32,593 bases of DNA, taken from contig NZ_PPEL01000025.1 in the NCBI RefSeq assembly GCF_002899695.1, positions 1-32,593 of the forward strand. Direction: 5' to 3'. A program made the translations under genes and the position numbers. The notes beneath the pieces are model-generated. The model worked only from the letters and a program-made list of their open reading frames with translations. It had not been told where the DNA came from and searched no databases. The stretch's first letter is position 1, and every line of letters begins with the position of its first letter. Of the stretch, positions 15,458-22,493 are shown in pieces. The DNA comes from Rubneribacter badeniensis. GTDB lineage: Bacteria > Actinomycetota > Coriobacteriia > Coriobacteriales > Eggerthellaceae.

Positions 15458-16039
15458 TTACCGCTCCGTCTGCTTGAGTAGGCCGTAGCCGCCGTCGTCG
15501 CGGCGGTACAGCACGTTCACCAGGCCCGAGTCGCGATCGGTGTACGCGAAGAAGTCGTGTCCCAGAAGGTCGATCTTCACAAGCGCTTCCTCTTCGGTGA
15601 GCGGCTCGAACGCGATCTCCTTCACGCGCACGACCTCATCGTCAGCGGCAAGCTCCTCCATGAGCCCCTCGACGTCAAGCTCTCCCGCGGCGGTCGGCTC
15701 GGCTGCGCGGACCGACTCGTCGGCGGCGCGCAGCTTGCGGTCGATGACCTTCGTCTTGTACTTGCGCAGCTGGCGCACCACCTTGGCGGCGGCCACGTCG
15801 ATGGCTGCGTACATGTCCTCCTCGCACTCCTCCACGCGGATGATGTGGCCTTTCGTGCGCAAGGTCACCTCGCAGCAGGCAGGGCGGGGGTTGGCGGGGT
15901 TCTTCTCGACGAACAGGACGATCTCGGCGACGAGCGGGTCGATGTCCATGACTTTCATGGAGTTGCCGATCTTCTCCTCGGCGTACTGACGCAGTGCATC
16001 GGTTACGGGCATTTTGCGTCCGGTGACGGTAATGCTCAT
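15458..16039 (-). CDS. hpf: Long-form ribosome hibernation promoting factor
   Basis: A 193-residue protein. The N-terminal S30AE domain runs from MSITVTGRKMPVTDALRQYAEEKI to about residue 105. A variable acidic linker (about 105-135) follows, then the C-terminal dimerisation domain with IAFEPLTEEEALVKIDLLGHDFFAYTD. Long HPF joins 70S ribosomes into inactive 100S dimers in slow growth. ATG 16039 has AGAGGTG about 7 bases upstream. The gene is divergent from nhaA and ends at a clear terminator, so it is a single-gene unit. Regulation by growth phase is expected from the family, but no operator is evident. Confidence 0.93.
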   Translation of the reverse strand: MSITVTGRKMPVTDALRQYAEEKIGNSMKVMDIDPLVAEIVLFVEKNPANPRPACCEVTLRTKGHIIRVEECEEDMYAAIDVAAAKVVRQLRKYKTKVIDRKLRAADESVRAAEPTAAGELDVEGLMEELAADDEVVRVKEIAFEPLTEEEALVKIDLLGHDFFAYTDRDSGLVNVLYRRDDGGYGLLKQTER

Positions 16040-16315
16040 GGCGATCACCTCTTTACTCGCAACGAATAAAAAACAGCTCAACCGCAAGCAACGCCCCAGT
16101 TCATGCGGGTAGACACGATATGCCCTTCACGCACGTTCCAAGCCGACTCCTCACGCCTCAGCTGCTAGGTACAGGATAGCGCAAATCCTCGTCGTTTTCC
16201 CGACCATTTTGACCTGTGTTATGAAATCGGTTTAAAAACGTGCGATAATCGAGCGGACGCATGGGCGTGATAGGGGATAATACGATGATTACCTATGCGG
16301 AAGGCGAAGGCTGAC
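16040..16315. promoter_or_regulatory. Divergent promoter region of hpf and nhaA
   Basis: This is the AT-richer spacer between two divergent genes. TTGACC at 16209-16214 and GATAAT boxes at 16244-16249 and 16276-16281 may serve nhaA, though no pair has ideal spacing. AGGATA at about 16171-16180 reads TATCCT on the minus strand and may be the hpf -10 box. Confidence 0.4.
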
Positions 16316-18169
16316 ATGGCGGACACGAACATCGACGGCACCCAGCGCATCTTCATCAGCGAGGTGCAGGGTCATCAGGCGCGCTACAGAAAGCTCATCA
16401 AGTTCACCCACTCCTCCATGAAGGCGGCGGGTTTCATGTTGCTGGCCGCCGTGGTGGCGCTCGTCGTGGCGAACACGGGCGCGTACGAGGCGTTCTTGGG
16501 GTTCTGGCACACGGAGGTGGGCCTGTTCTTCGGCGGGTCGTTCGCCGGCATGTCGCTCGCGCACGTGATCAACGACATCTTCATGGCCGTGTTCTTCCTG
16601 CTCGTGGGTTTGGAAGTGAAATACGAGCTGACGGTGGGCGAGCTGACGAACATCCGTCAGGCGCTTCTGCCCATCATGGCGGCTGTGGGCGGCGTGATCG
16701 CGCCCATCGTCATCTACCTGCTGTTCAACGCCGCAAACCCCGGTACGGCGCACGGTTGGGGCGTGCCCACCGCCACCGACATCGCATTCGCCTTGGGCAT
16801 CTTGGCGCTTCTGGGCAATCGCGTGCCGAGCGGCGTGCGCGTGTTCTTGAGCACGCTCGCCGTGGCCGACGACATCATCGCCATCTTGGTGATCGCCATC
16901 TTCTACGGCCACAGCCCGTCGCTGTTCTGGCTGGGCGCAGCGGCTTCGGTGCTGGTGGCGCTGGTTTTGATGAATCGCATCCACATCTACTCGCTTGTGC
17001 CGTACCTGCTGGTGGGCGGCGTGCTGTGGTACTGCGTGTTCATGTCGGGCGTGCATTCGACCATCGCGGGCGTGCTGTTGGCGTTCGTCATCCCGTCGGG
17101 TTCTCGCGTGAACCTCAAAAACTTCACTGCCTGGTCGGGCGACAAGGTGCGCGAGGCGCACGACGCCTACCAACCTGAAACGCCCGTCATCGCTCAGGGC
17201 GACTACATCGAAACGGTGTCGTCGTTGTCCCGCGTGGCGCGTCAGGTGGTGCCACCTGCCACGCGCTTGGAGCATCGGTTGTACCCGTGGGTGTACTTCG
17301 GGATACTGCCTCTGTTCGCGCTCACGAACGCCGACGTGGGCTTTGCGGGCATGGACGTGGGCGCCATGCTGACCGACCCTGTCTTGTACGGCGTCATGCT
17401 GGGCCTTCTTCTGGGCAAGCCGCTCGGCATCATGCTCATGAGCTTCGCCATCGTGAAGAGCAAGCTGGCGTCGCTGCCCGAGAACGTGAACTGGTTTCAC
17501 ATGCTGGGCGCGTCCATCTTGGGCGGCGTCGGCTTCACCATGGCCATTTTCGTGGCGAACCTCGCGTTCACCGACGAGACGCATGTGGCCACGGCGAAGC
17601 TGGGCATTTTGGCTGCCTCGCTTTTGGCGGGTGTGCTGGGATTTGTGTTCTTGCTGCTGCAAGCGAAAGCGGCGCAGAGGCGCGGCGTGGCCTATCTGTC
17701 GGCTAGCGGCGACGACGTGGCGCGCCAGACGGCGGGCGACGAGGCCACGCGCGATGCCGAGGAGCTGCTGCGCGATATCGAGAGTCCGGCCCTCAAAAGC
17801 GAGGTGGAGGCGGCGAAGAAGCGCGGCGGCGTGTTCGAGATCGTGGTTGATTTGGGCGAAGGCGGCCTTTTGGAAGGCGGCTCGATCGGCGATGTTCGTG
17901 AGGCTTTGCGCGAAGAGGTGGTGCGCGTGCTGAGCGAGGAGGGCGAGGACGAGCTGTTGAAAAAAGTGCAGCGCGAGTTCGAAGAGCATGAGGACGAACC
18001 GCCGCTCACCGGCGTTGAGGAGGTTTTGCGCCAGTCGGGGGACGAGGAGCGTTTGCGCGACGCGCTGCGCCGCGAAGGCGAGGATGTCACCGGTATGTCC
18101 GGCGGGTTCGAGGAAGCCGGCAAGCCTGACGGATCCGACGGGTCTGCCGGGTCGAAGTCCGATAGGTAG
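16316..18169 (+). CDS. nhaA: Na+/H+ antiporter NhaA with a long acidic cytoplasmic tail
   Basis: A 617-residue protein. The first 445 or so residues are a standard NhaA antiporter: multiple membrane segments, the TDIAFALG motif with Asp155, and the paired aspartates Asp185-Asp186 in AVADDIIAI that bind the ion, plus GVHSTIAGVLLAFVIP. It exports Na+ in exchange for H+. The start ATG 16316 has AAGGCGAAGG just before it; an ATG at 16295 lacks a ribosome site. After LLLQAKAAQRRG (about 446-457) comes a hydrophilic, Glu/Asp-rich tail of about 160 residues that is not part of NhaA and looks partly coiled-coil. glmU begins 25 bases downstream and may be co-transcribed. Confidence 0.92.
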   Translation: MADTNIDGTQRIFISEVQGHQARYRKLIKFTHSSMKAAGFMLLAAVVALVVANTGAYEAFLGFWHTEVGLFFGGSFAGMSLAHVINDIFMAVFFLLVGLEVKYELTVGELTNIRQALLPIMAAVGGVIAPIVIYLLFNAANPGTAHGWGVPTATDIAFALGILALLGNRVPSGVRVFLSTLAVADDIIAILVIAIFYGHSPSLFWLGAAASVLVALVLMNRIHIYSLVPYLLVGGVLWYCVFMSGVHSTIAGVLLAFVIPSGSRVNLKNFTAWSGDKVREAHDAYQPETPVIAQGDYIETVSSLSRVARQVVPPATRLEHRLYPWVYFGILPLFALTNADVGFAGMDVGAMLTDPVLYGVMLGLLLGKPLGIMLMSFAIVKSKLASLPENVNWFHMLGASILGGVGFTMAIFVANLAFTDETHVATAKLGILAASLLAGVLGFVFLLLQAKAAQRRGVAYLSASGDDVARQTAGDEATRDAEELLRDIESPALKSEVEAAKKRGGVFEIVVDLGEGGLLEGGSIGDVREALREEVVRVLSEEGEDELLKKVQREFEEHEDEPPLTGVEEVLRQSGDEERLRDALRREGEDVTGMSGGFEEAGKPDGSDGSAGSKSDR

Positions 18170-18194
18170 GAAGGCTACGGAGCGAAGGAGCATC

Positions 18195-19574
18195 ATGGAG
18201 GCAGCTGCCATCGTGTTGGCCGCGGGCGCGGGAACCCGCATGAAGTCGAAGAAGCCGAAGGTCGCGCACGAGATCTTGGGCAAGCCGCTTGTCCGCTGGG
18301 TGGTGGACGCGGCGCGCGAAGCGGGATTGGCGCGCGTGGTGAGCGTGGTGGGCCATGAGCGCGAGCAAGTGATCCCGCTGGTGGAGGCCGACACGGACGT
18401 GGTGGTGCAAGAGGAGCGCAACGGCACGGCCGGCGCGGTGGCTGTGTGCGCCGACGCCCTGGCCGACTTCGACGGGTCGCTCGTGGTCCTTTCCGGCGAC
18501 TGCCCGCTCATCACGGCGGGAACCATCGCCGAGCTGGTGCGCGTCCGCGAGGAGGCGGGCGCGGCTGTGGTGGTTCTGACCATGGAGCCGGACGACCCCT
18601 TCGGCTACGGGCGCATCGTGCGCGATCCTCAGGGGGGCGTGGCGCGCATCGTGGAGCAGAAGGATGCCGCGCCCGAGGAGGCGGCCATCCGCGAGTGCAA
18701 TTCCGGCTTCTACTGTTTCGACGCTCGTGCGCTGTTCGAGGCTTTGCAGCAGGTGGGCAACGACAACGCCCAGGGCGAGTTCTACCTCACCGACGTGCTG
18801 GAGATCTGCCGCCGCGCCGGACGGGCGGTGCTGGCGCTTCCCTGCGCGGACGCTGCGGAGTGCTTGGGCGTGAACTCGCGCATCCAGCTGGCCGAGGCGA
18901 CGAAGCATTTGCAGCGGCGCATCAATGCCGCGCACTTGGCGGCGGGCGTGACCATGGTCGATCCCGACCAGGTGTGGATCGGTCCCGACGTGCGCATCGA
19001 GCGCGACGTGGAGCTTTTGCCGCAGACGTTTCTGATGGGCTGCACGCAGGTGGGCGAGGACAGCGTGATCGGGCCGAACTCGCGCCTCACCGACACCGTG
19101 GTGGGGCGGGGCTGCGTGGTGGACGAGACGGTGGCTGTGGAGGCGCGCATCGACGACGGCGCCACCTGCGGCCCGCGCGCCTATCTGCGCCCGGCGGCGC
19201 ACCTGTGCGAGGGCGCGAAGGCCGGCACGCACGTGGAGATCAAGAAGTCCACGGTGGGCAAGGGCTCGAAGGTGCCGCACCTGTCCTACATCGGCGACGC
19301 GACCATCGGCGAGGATGTGAACATCGGCGCCGGGTCGATCACCTGCAATTACGACGGCAAGAAGAAGCACGCCACCGTCGTCGGCGACGGCGCGTTCATC
19401 GGCAGCGACACCATGATGGTGGCGCCCGTGAGCATTGGCGCGGGGGCCATCGTGGGTGCGGGCTCGTGCATCACGAAGGACGTTGCGCCCGATGCGCTCG
19501 CCCTCACGCGCCCCGAGCAGCGCGAAGTTGCCGGCTGGGCCGCCAAGAAGCGCGCGCGGCAGGCGGGGGAGTAG
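18195..19574 (+). CDS. glmU: Bifunctional GlcN-1-P acetyltransferase / GlcNAc-1-P uridylyltransferase
   Basis: A 459-residue enzyme making UDP-GlcNAc for cell-wall synthesis in the cytoplasm. The N-terminal nucleotidyltransferase has LAAGAGTRMKSKKPK (about 8-22), ERNGTAGAV for uridine binding, and GDCPL with the metal Asp. The C-terminal half is a left-handed beta-helix of hexapeptide repeats with CNYDGKKKHAT and a final GAGAIVGAGSCITKDV. ATG 18195 has AAGGAG 4 bases upstream. The length matches the family. In many bacteria glmU is followed by prs; here they are separated by an 11-kb block. Confidence 0.95.
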   Translation: MEAAAIVLAAGAGTRMKSKKPKVAHEILGKPLVRWVVDAAREAGLARVVSVVGHEREQVIPLVEADTDVVVQEERNGTAGAVAVCADALADFDGSLVVLSGDCPLITAGTIAELVRVREEAGAAVVVLTMEPDDPFGYGRIVRDPQGGVARIVEQKDAAPEEAAIRECNSGFYCFDARALFEALQQVGNDNAQGEFYLTDVLEICRRAGRAVLALPCADAAECLGVNSRIQLAEATKHLQRRINAAHLAAGVTMVDPDQVWIGPDVRIERDVELLPQTFLMGCTQVGEDSVIGPNSRLTDTVVGRGCVVDETVAVEARIDDGATCGPRAYLRPAAHLCEGAKAGTHVEIKKSTVGKGSKVPHLSYIGDATIGEDVNIGAGSITCNYDGKKKHATVVGDGAFIGSDTMMVAPVSIGAGAIVGAGSCITKDVAPDALALTRPEQREVAGWAAKKRARQAGE

Positions 19575-19589
19575 GACGAGCGAACGAAG

Positions 19590-19620
19590 AAAATGGGGCG
19601 GCGCGGTCGCCCCGTTTTCT
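19590..19620 (+). terminator. Intrinsic terminator of glmU
   Basis: AAAATGGGGCG and CGCCCCGTTTT form an 11-bp stem (one G-U) with a 7-base loop, ending in TTTTCTTT. It is a classical intrinsic terminator 16 bases after the glmU stop. Confidence 0.88.
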
Positions 19621-19670
19621 TTCATGGGTCAGCAACCCTGCCCTCTGCGCGAAGCGCGAGAGGCGGAAAA

Positions 19671-19689
19671 CCACCCGCTATGCGGGTGG
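19671..19689 (+). repeat. Left-end hairpin of the IS200-type element
   Basis: CCACCCGC-TAT-GCGGGTGG, an 8-bp stem with a 3-base loop, identical to the right-end hairpin. TnpA recognises such hairpins in single strands. Confidence 0.75.
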
Positions 19690-19774
19690 AGGACGATAGC
19701 CGCTACGCGAATTCGCCTTTCCCCCTACAATGGTGATTGCTCAGGTCATCAGAGATAGGGAGAAAGGCAACGAT

Positions 19775-20230
19775 ATGGCGCAACAAGCGAACAGCCTGTC
19801 GCACACGAGGTGGCTCTGCAAGTACCACATCGTGTTCGCACCGAAGTATAGACGAAAGATCATCTACAACCAATACCGGAAGAGCGTGGGGGAGATACTG
19901 CGCAGGCTCTGCTCCTACAAGGGCGTGGAGATAATAGAGGGGCATCTGATGCCCGACCATGTGCACATGCTGGTGAGCATCCCGCCCAAGATGAGCGTTT
20001 CGAGCTTCATGGGCTACCTGAAGGGGAAGAGCTCCCTCATGATGTTCGAGAGGCACGGCAACCTGAAGTACAAGTTCGGCAACCGCAAGTTCTGGTGCGA
20101 GGGCTGCTGCGTATCGACCGTCGGGCTGAACGAGGCGACGATCGCCAAGCACGTCAGGGAGCAGGAGGCCCACGACATGGCGCTGGACAAGCTGAGCGTC
20201 AAGGAGTACGACGACCCCTTCGCCAGGTAG
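19775..20230 (+). CDS. tnpA: IS200-type transposase TnpA, apparently missing its catalytic tyrosine
   Basis: A 151-residue single-strand transposase of the Y1 HUH type. The HUH metal site reads DHVHMLVSIPP (His62, His64). The expected nucleophilic Tyr in the C-terminal helix, normally in an (A/K)KYI/V-x2-Q context, is His126 here (IAKHVREQE, codon CAC where TAC would give Tyr). Upstream, the usual GYYVSTVG reads GCCVSTVG (Cys111, Cys112), so two further tyrosines seem changed. Length and the rest of the fold are intact. Without the Tyr the protein should not cleave DNA, so the copy may be dead or need transposase in trans. ATG 19775 is preceded by GAAAGG; TACAAT at 19726-19731 may be a -10 box. 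Confidence 0.88.
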   Translation: MAQQANSLSHTRWLCKYHIVFAPKYRRKIIYNQYRKSVGEILRRLCSYKGVEIIEGHLMPDHVHMLVSIPPKMSVSSFMGYLKGKSSLMMFERHGNLKYKFGNRKFWCEGCCVSTVGLNEATIAKHVREQEAHDMALDKLSVKEYDDPFAR

Positions 20231-20288
20231 CCGCATCCTGCGGCCCGCCAAGGCGGCAAGGGCATTTCCGACCTGAGCGCCAAGCGAA

Positions 20289-20335
20289 GGGCGGCGCCTT
20301 GAGACGCCGCCCGTTCCTCCTCGGGGTTATACCCC
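20289..20335 (+). other. Hairpins between tnpA and the right end of the IS200-type element
   Basis: GGGCGGCG (20289-20296) pairs with CGCCGCCC (20305-20312), and GGGG (20323-20326) pairs with CCCC across a TTATA-type loop before 20336. With the right-end hairpin they form a series of three. They could terminate tnpA transcription or be part of a small structured RNA; no tnpB is present. Confidence 0.45.
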
Positions 20336-20344
20336 CAGAGCAAA

Positions 20345-20363
20345 CCACCCGCTATGCGGGTGG
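20345..20363 (+). repeat. Right-end hairpin of the IS200-type element
   Basis: Identical to the left-end hairpin over all 19 bases and in the same orientation. It ends 7 bases before the PIN gene stop codon. Confidence 0.75.
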
Positions 20364-20370
20364 TCATGAT

Positions 20371-20865
20371 TTAGAGCCCCGCCTGCAGGAGCGCGAGGGC
20401 GTCTTTCGGCGTGAGCGCGGCGACGGGGGCGTGCTTGATGAGCCCTTCGTCGTTGGTGACGAGGTAGCTTGCGTTCGCTCGCTGCGCGGCGGCGACGATC
20501 AGGTTGTCCTCAAGGTCGTTGTGGATGCTGTGGAGGGCGCACGCCTTCCACAGGTCCGACTCGTCGGTGCCTACGGCGGTGGCTCGGTCGCGCATGGCGT
20601 TTACGCATCCCCAGGCAAGCTCGATTGCCGTTGCCGCATCGTGCCCGCCGAGCGTGCCGCTTTCGTTGCGCATATCGCGTTTGAAGTTATTCGCGGCCAG
20701 GTAGAACACGTCTTTGGCGATGGCGGCGGGATACAATAGTGGATAGCCGTGCTCATATGCGAACAGCATGAGGGACGTCGCTTCGGCGTGCTCCGGACGG
20801 TTGGGAAGAAAGCAGTCGAGCCAAACGTTGGTGTCGATCAGAAGAGAAGTTTGCTGGCTAACCAT
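20371..20865 (-). CDS. PIN-domain toxin (VapC-like ribonuclease)
   Basis: A 164-residue PIN protein. The N-terminal LLIDTNVWLD carries catalytic Asp11, NDLEDNLIVAAAQ carries Asp120, and SYLVTND carries Asp139, the acidic residues that bind metal for RNA cleavage. The start at 20865 overlaps the end of the antitoxin gene by 8 bases, so they form one operon with the antitoxin first. PIN toxins cleave tRNA, rRNA or mRNA to stop growth until neutralised. Its partner looks like RelB/DinJ, not the AbrB, Phd or classic VapB types most often paired with PIN proteins. The stop codon lies directly at the right end of the IS200-type element, so the last residues may have been affected by insertion. Confidence 0.87.
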   Translation of the reverse strand: MVSQQTSLLIDTNVWLDCFLPNRPEHAEATSLMLFAYEHGYPLLYPAAIAKDVFYLAANNFKRDMRNESGTLGGHDAATAIELAWGCVNAMRDRATAVGTDESDLWKACALHSIHNDLEDNLIVAAAQRANASYLVTNDEGLIKHAPVAALTPKDALALLQAGL

Positions 20866-21232
20866 CGAGGCCTCGTTCCCGAAGGCGTTCGAGCAGGGCG
20901 TAATCGCGCATTTCTTCGTACGATGCGTTCATCGTCCAGTCCGAAGGCTTAATCCCGAGTCGCTCGTACGCTTCAACCATGATGTTCATGCTTTTTCGCA
21001 TCTCCTCCCGTCTCCGCGCGCGCTCCTCCTCTGCCTTGCGCTCTTCCTCGTTTTCTTCGGTATCGAACAGGATCCTGATGGCGCGCGGGTCGTGCGCGTT
21101 GCGCGCGGCGAAATCCCACAGATTGCGTATCGCTTGCGAGGGCGTGTAGCCGGCGCGTTCGAGCGCTGCGTCTCCGCGCTCCTTGAGCGTGCGGTTGATG
21201 CGCGCGTTGATTTGGGCCGTCTCCGTTGACAT
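20858..21232 (-). CDS. RelB/DinJ-like antitoxin
   Basis: A 124-residue protein. Its first 50 residues (MSTETAQINARINRTLKERG, then GYTPSQAIRNLWDFAARN) match the RelB/DinJ ribbon-helix-helix pattern for DNA binding. A long charged segment rich in Glu and Arg (about 60-90) and a C-terminal part that probably wraps the toxin follow. ATG 21232 was chosen because AAAGGA lies about 8 bases upstream, while an ATG at 21247 lacks a ribosome site. It overlaps the PIN gene by 8 bases. The perfect palindrome just upstream is the probable site of autorepression by the antitoxin or the complex. Confidence 0.82.
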   Translation of the reverse strand: MSTETAQINARINRTLKERGDAALERAGYTPSQAIRNLWDFAARNAHDPRAIRILFDTEENEEERKAEEERARRREEMRKSMNIMVEAYERLGIKPSDWTMNASYEEMRDYALLERLRERGLDG

Positions 21233-21247
21233 GGGGTATCCTTTCAT

Positions 21248-21261
21248 GCTTTACGTAAAGC
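21248..21261. promoter_or_regulatory. Operator palindrome of the toxin-antitoxin operon
   Basis: GCTTTACGTAAAGC is a perfect 14-bp palindrome 15 bases before the antitoxin start. Further GCTTT(A/G) half-sites occur just upstream of it in the minus-strand promoter region, as expected for cooperative ribbon-helix-helix binding. Confidence 0.65.
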
Positions 21262-21729
21262 AAAGCATATTTTGACATAAAGCAGCATGAAGGTGTGCGA
21301 TGACGGCCCCGCATGTGCGGTGCGAGGCGCGTCGCGCTTGCGACACGGGACGGTGCGAGGCGCGTCGCGCTTGCGGGGTGGGTGCCTGAAAGCGCGGGTA
21401 ACGGGAGGAAGCTGCCGCGCTTAGGCGAAAGCGGCCCCTCGGTCGATAGAACTGCAATGAGGTAACCGCCTTTGCCGATGCTGCCACCCGACCCGTATCC
21501 TGCCGCCTTTCCTGGCGCGGCTGGCCGCTGCGAAAAAGGGGGGCGTTAAGAAGAGAAAGCGACGCTCCTTGCATAATCCCAGTTCGCTTCATATGGTCAC
21601 CCATTTTTGACGGTATTTCTGCACTCTTGGTCACCCATAAATATCTGCTTGTTCCCCACGTTTTCACGAATAACGGACGTGTTTCTTCTGCCTGGGGCCC
21701 GCTATGGTAAAGCCGCTCGAAATGAGGGC
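21262..21729. other. Intergenic region with two sets of direct repeats
   Basis: No convincing gene is seen. The region contains a 25-bp direct repeat (21318-21342 and 21351-21375, period 33) and an 11-bp direct repeat TGGTCACCCAT (21594-21604 and 21628-21638, period 34) close to the start of the winged-helix gene. An AT-richer stretch near 21600-21680 probably holds its promoter. Confidence 0.5.
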
Positions 21730-22386
21730 ATGACGAGAGGAAGCGAGAGGAAGCGGGGGAGGCCAATGGCCGGTCATGGGCAAACAGTCGCACCGGTGCC
21801 GGACGCTGTCGGAGCTGTCGTCGAACGGCTTGGCGCTAACCGGGCGAACACGCTGGCGCTATGCGCCGTGCTGTCCGTCTGCAAGCGACGTATGCCGTAC
21901 CGCGAGGCCGAGGCGCGCATCGACGCGCGTCCCGAATTGGGCCTCAGCACGCAGAACGCCCACGCGCTTCTGCGTATCATGATCGACTGCGGCGGCGTTG
22001 AAGCCGTCGAGGTGCCCGAGCCCGATTGCCCGCCGGATGCGCGACCCGAGGACATGCCCGTTGGCTACACCGTGGAGACCACCGCAGCCGGAAAGGCCGC
22101 TCTGGAGCGGTTTGAGCCCACGCGACGCTTCGCCGAAATGTTGCGTGATGAGCCTTCGGGCTATGCGCGCGCGTACGCCACCGCGCTTGGCCTCTGCGCC
22201 GAAAGCGGCGGCGCGACGAAGGCCGCCATCGAGCATGCGCTCGAGGGCGACCCGGCGCTCAGCATGCCGAAACGAGTATATGCCAGCTACTTCATCTCCA
22301 AGTTGGAGACCGTAGGCGGTCTTGCATGGGATGGCTCCTGGAAAACCACGAAACCCGGTCGGCAGATGCTGGCCGCGATCGGGTAG
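21730..22386 (+). CDS. Predicted tandem winged-helix protein, unknown function
   Basis: A 218-residue protein not assigned to a named family. It seems to hold two similar winged-helix units. The first (about 30-125) ends in YTVETTAAGKAALERF. The second (about 135-218) contains ALSMPKRVYASYFISKLETVGG and ends in WKTTKPGRQMLAAIG. The TT-AG/PG wing pattern recurs in both. No signal peptide or membrane segment is seen, so it is probably a cytoplasmic DNA- or protein-binding factor. It lies 107 bases upstream of the molybdo-enzyme gene on the same strand and may regulate or assist that operon (inference). The start is uncertain: ATG 21730 has GAGGG very close, and ATG 21766 follows GGGGGAGG at 3 bases. 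Confidence 0.68.
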   Translation: MTRGSERKRGRPMAGHGQTVAPVPDAVGAVVERLGANRANTLALCAVLSVCKRRMPYREAEARIDARPELGLSTQNAHALLRIMIDCGGVEAVEVPEPDCPPDARPEDMPVGYTVETTAAGKAALERFEPTRRFAEMLRDEPSGYARAYATALGLCAESGGATKAAIEHALEGDPALSMPKRVYASYFISKLETVGGLAWDGSWKTTKPGRQMLAAIG

Positions 22387-22493
22387 GGCACTGTCCGTTC
22401 ATGTTGGCGCCGAGGGCGCGGGCATCCCATTCGAGATAGAGATCATCGAACATCAAGCATCATCAAAGAAGACGAGACGAAGGAGGAGGGAAT

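Larger units (their letters stand above)
19665..20370 (+). mobile_element. IS200-type element (IS200/IS605 family, tnpA only)
   Basis: A HUH transposase gene sits between two identical hairpins, CCACCCGC-TAT-GCGGGTGG, at 19671-19689 and 20345-20363. IS200/IS605 elements have such subterminal hairpins in the same orientation at both ends rather than inverted repeats. A size near 700 bp and the absence of tnpB match the IS200 group. Its right end abuts the stop codon of the PIN gene. The exact cleavage points were not fixed. Confidence 0.78.

Noticed and set aside
16289-18583. A very long open frame on the minus strand opposite nhaA and glmU (about 760 codons)
   Set aside because: It is rich in Arg, His and Ala and covers two clearly conserved genes on the other strand. 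It reflects codon bias in GC-rich DNA, not a gene.
19665-20370. IS605-type element with a TnpB nuclease
   Set aside because: Only tnpA fits in the space; no TnpB-like RuvC or zinc-finger motifs are seen on either strand nearby.
21251-21793. Minus-strand frame of about 180 codons upstream of the antitoxin gene
   Set aside because: It runs through the toxin-antitoxin promoter region and direct repeats and shows no family features.
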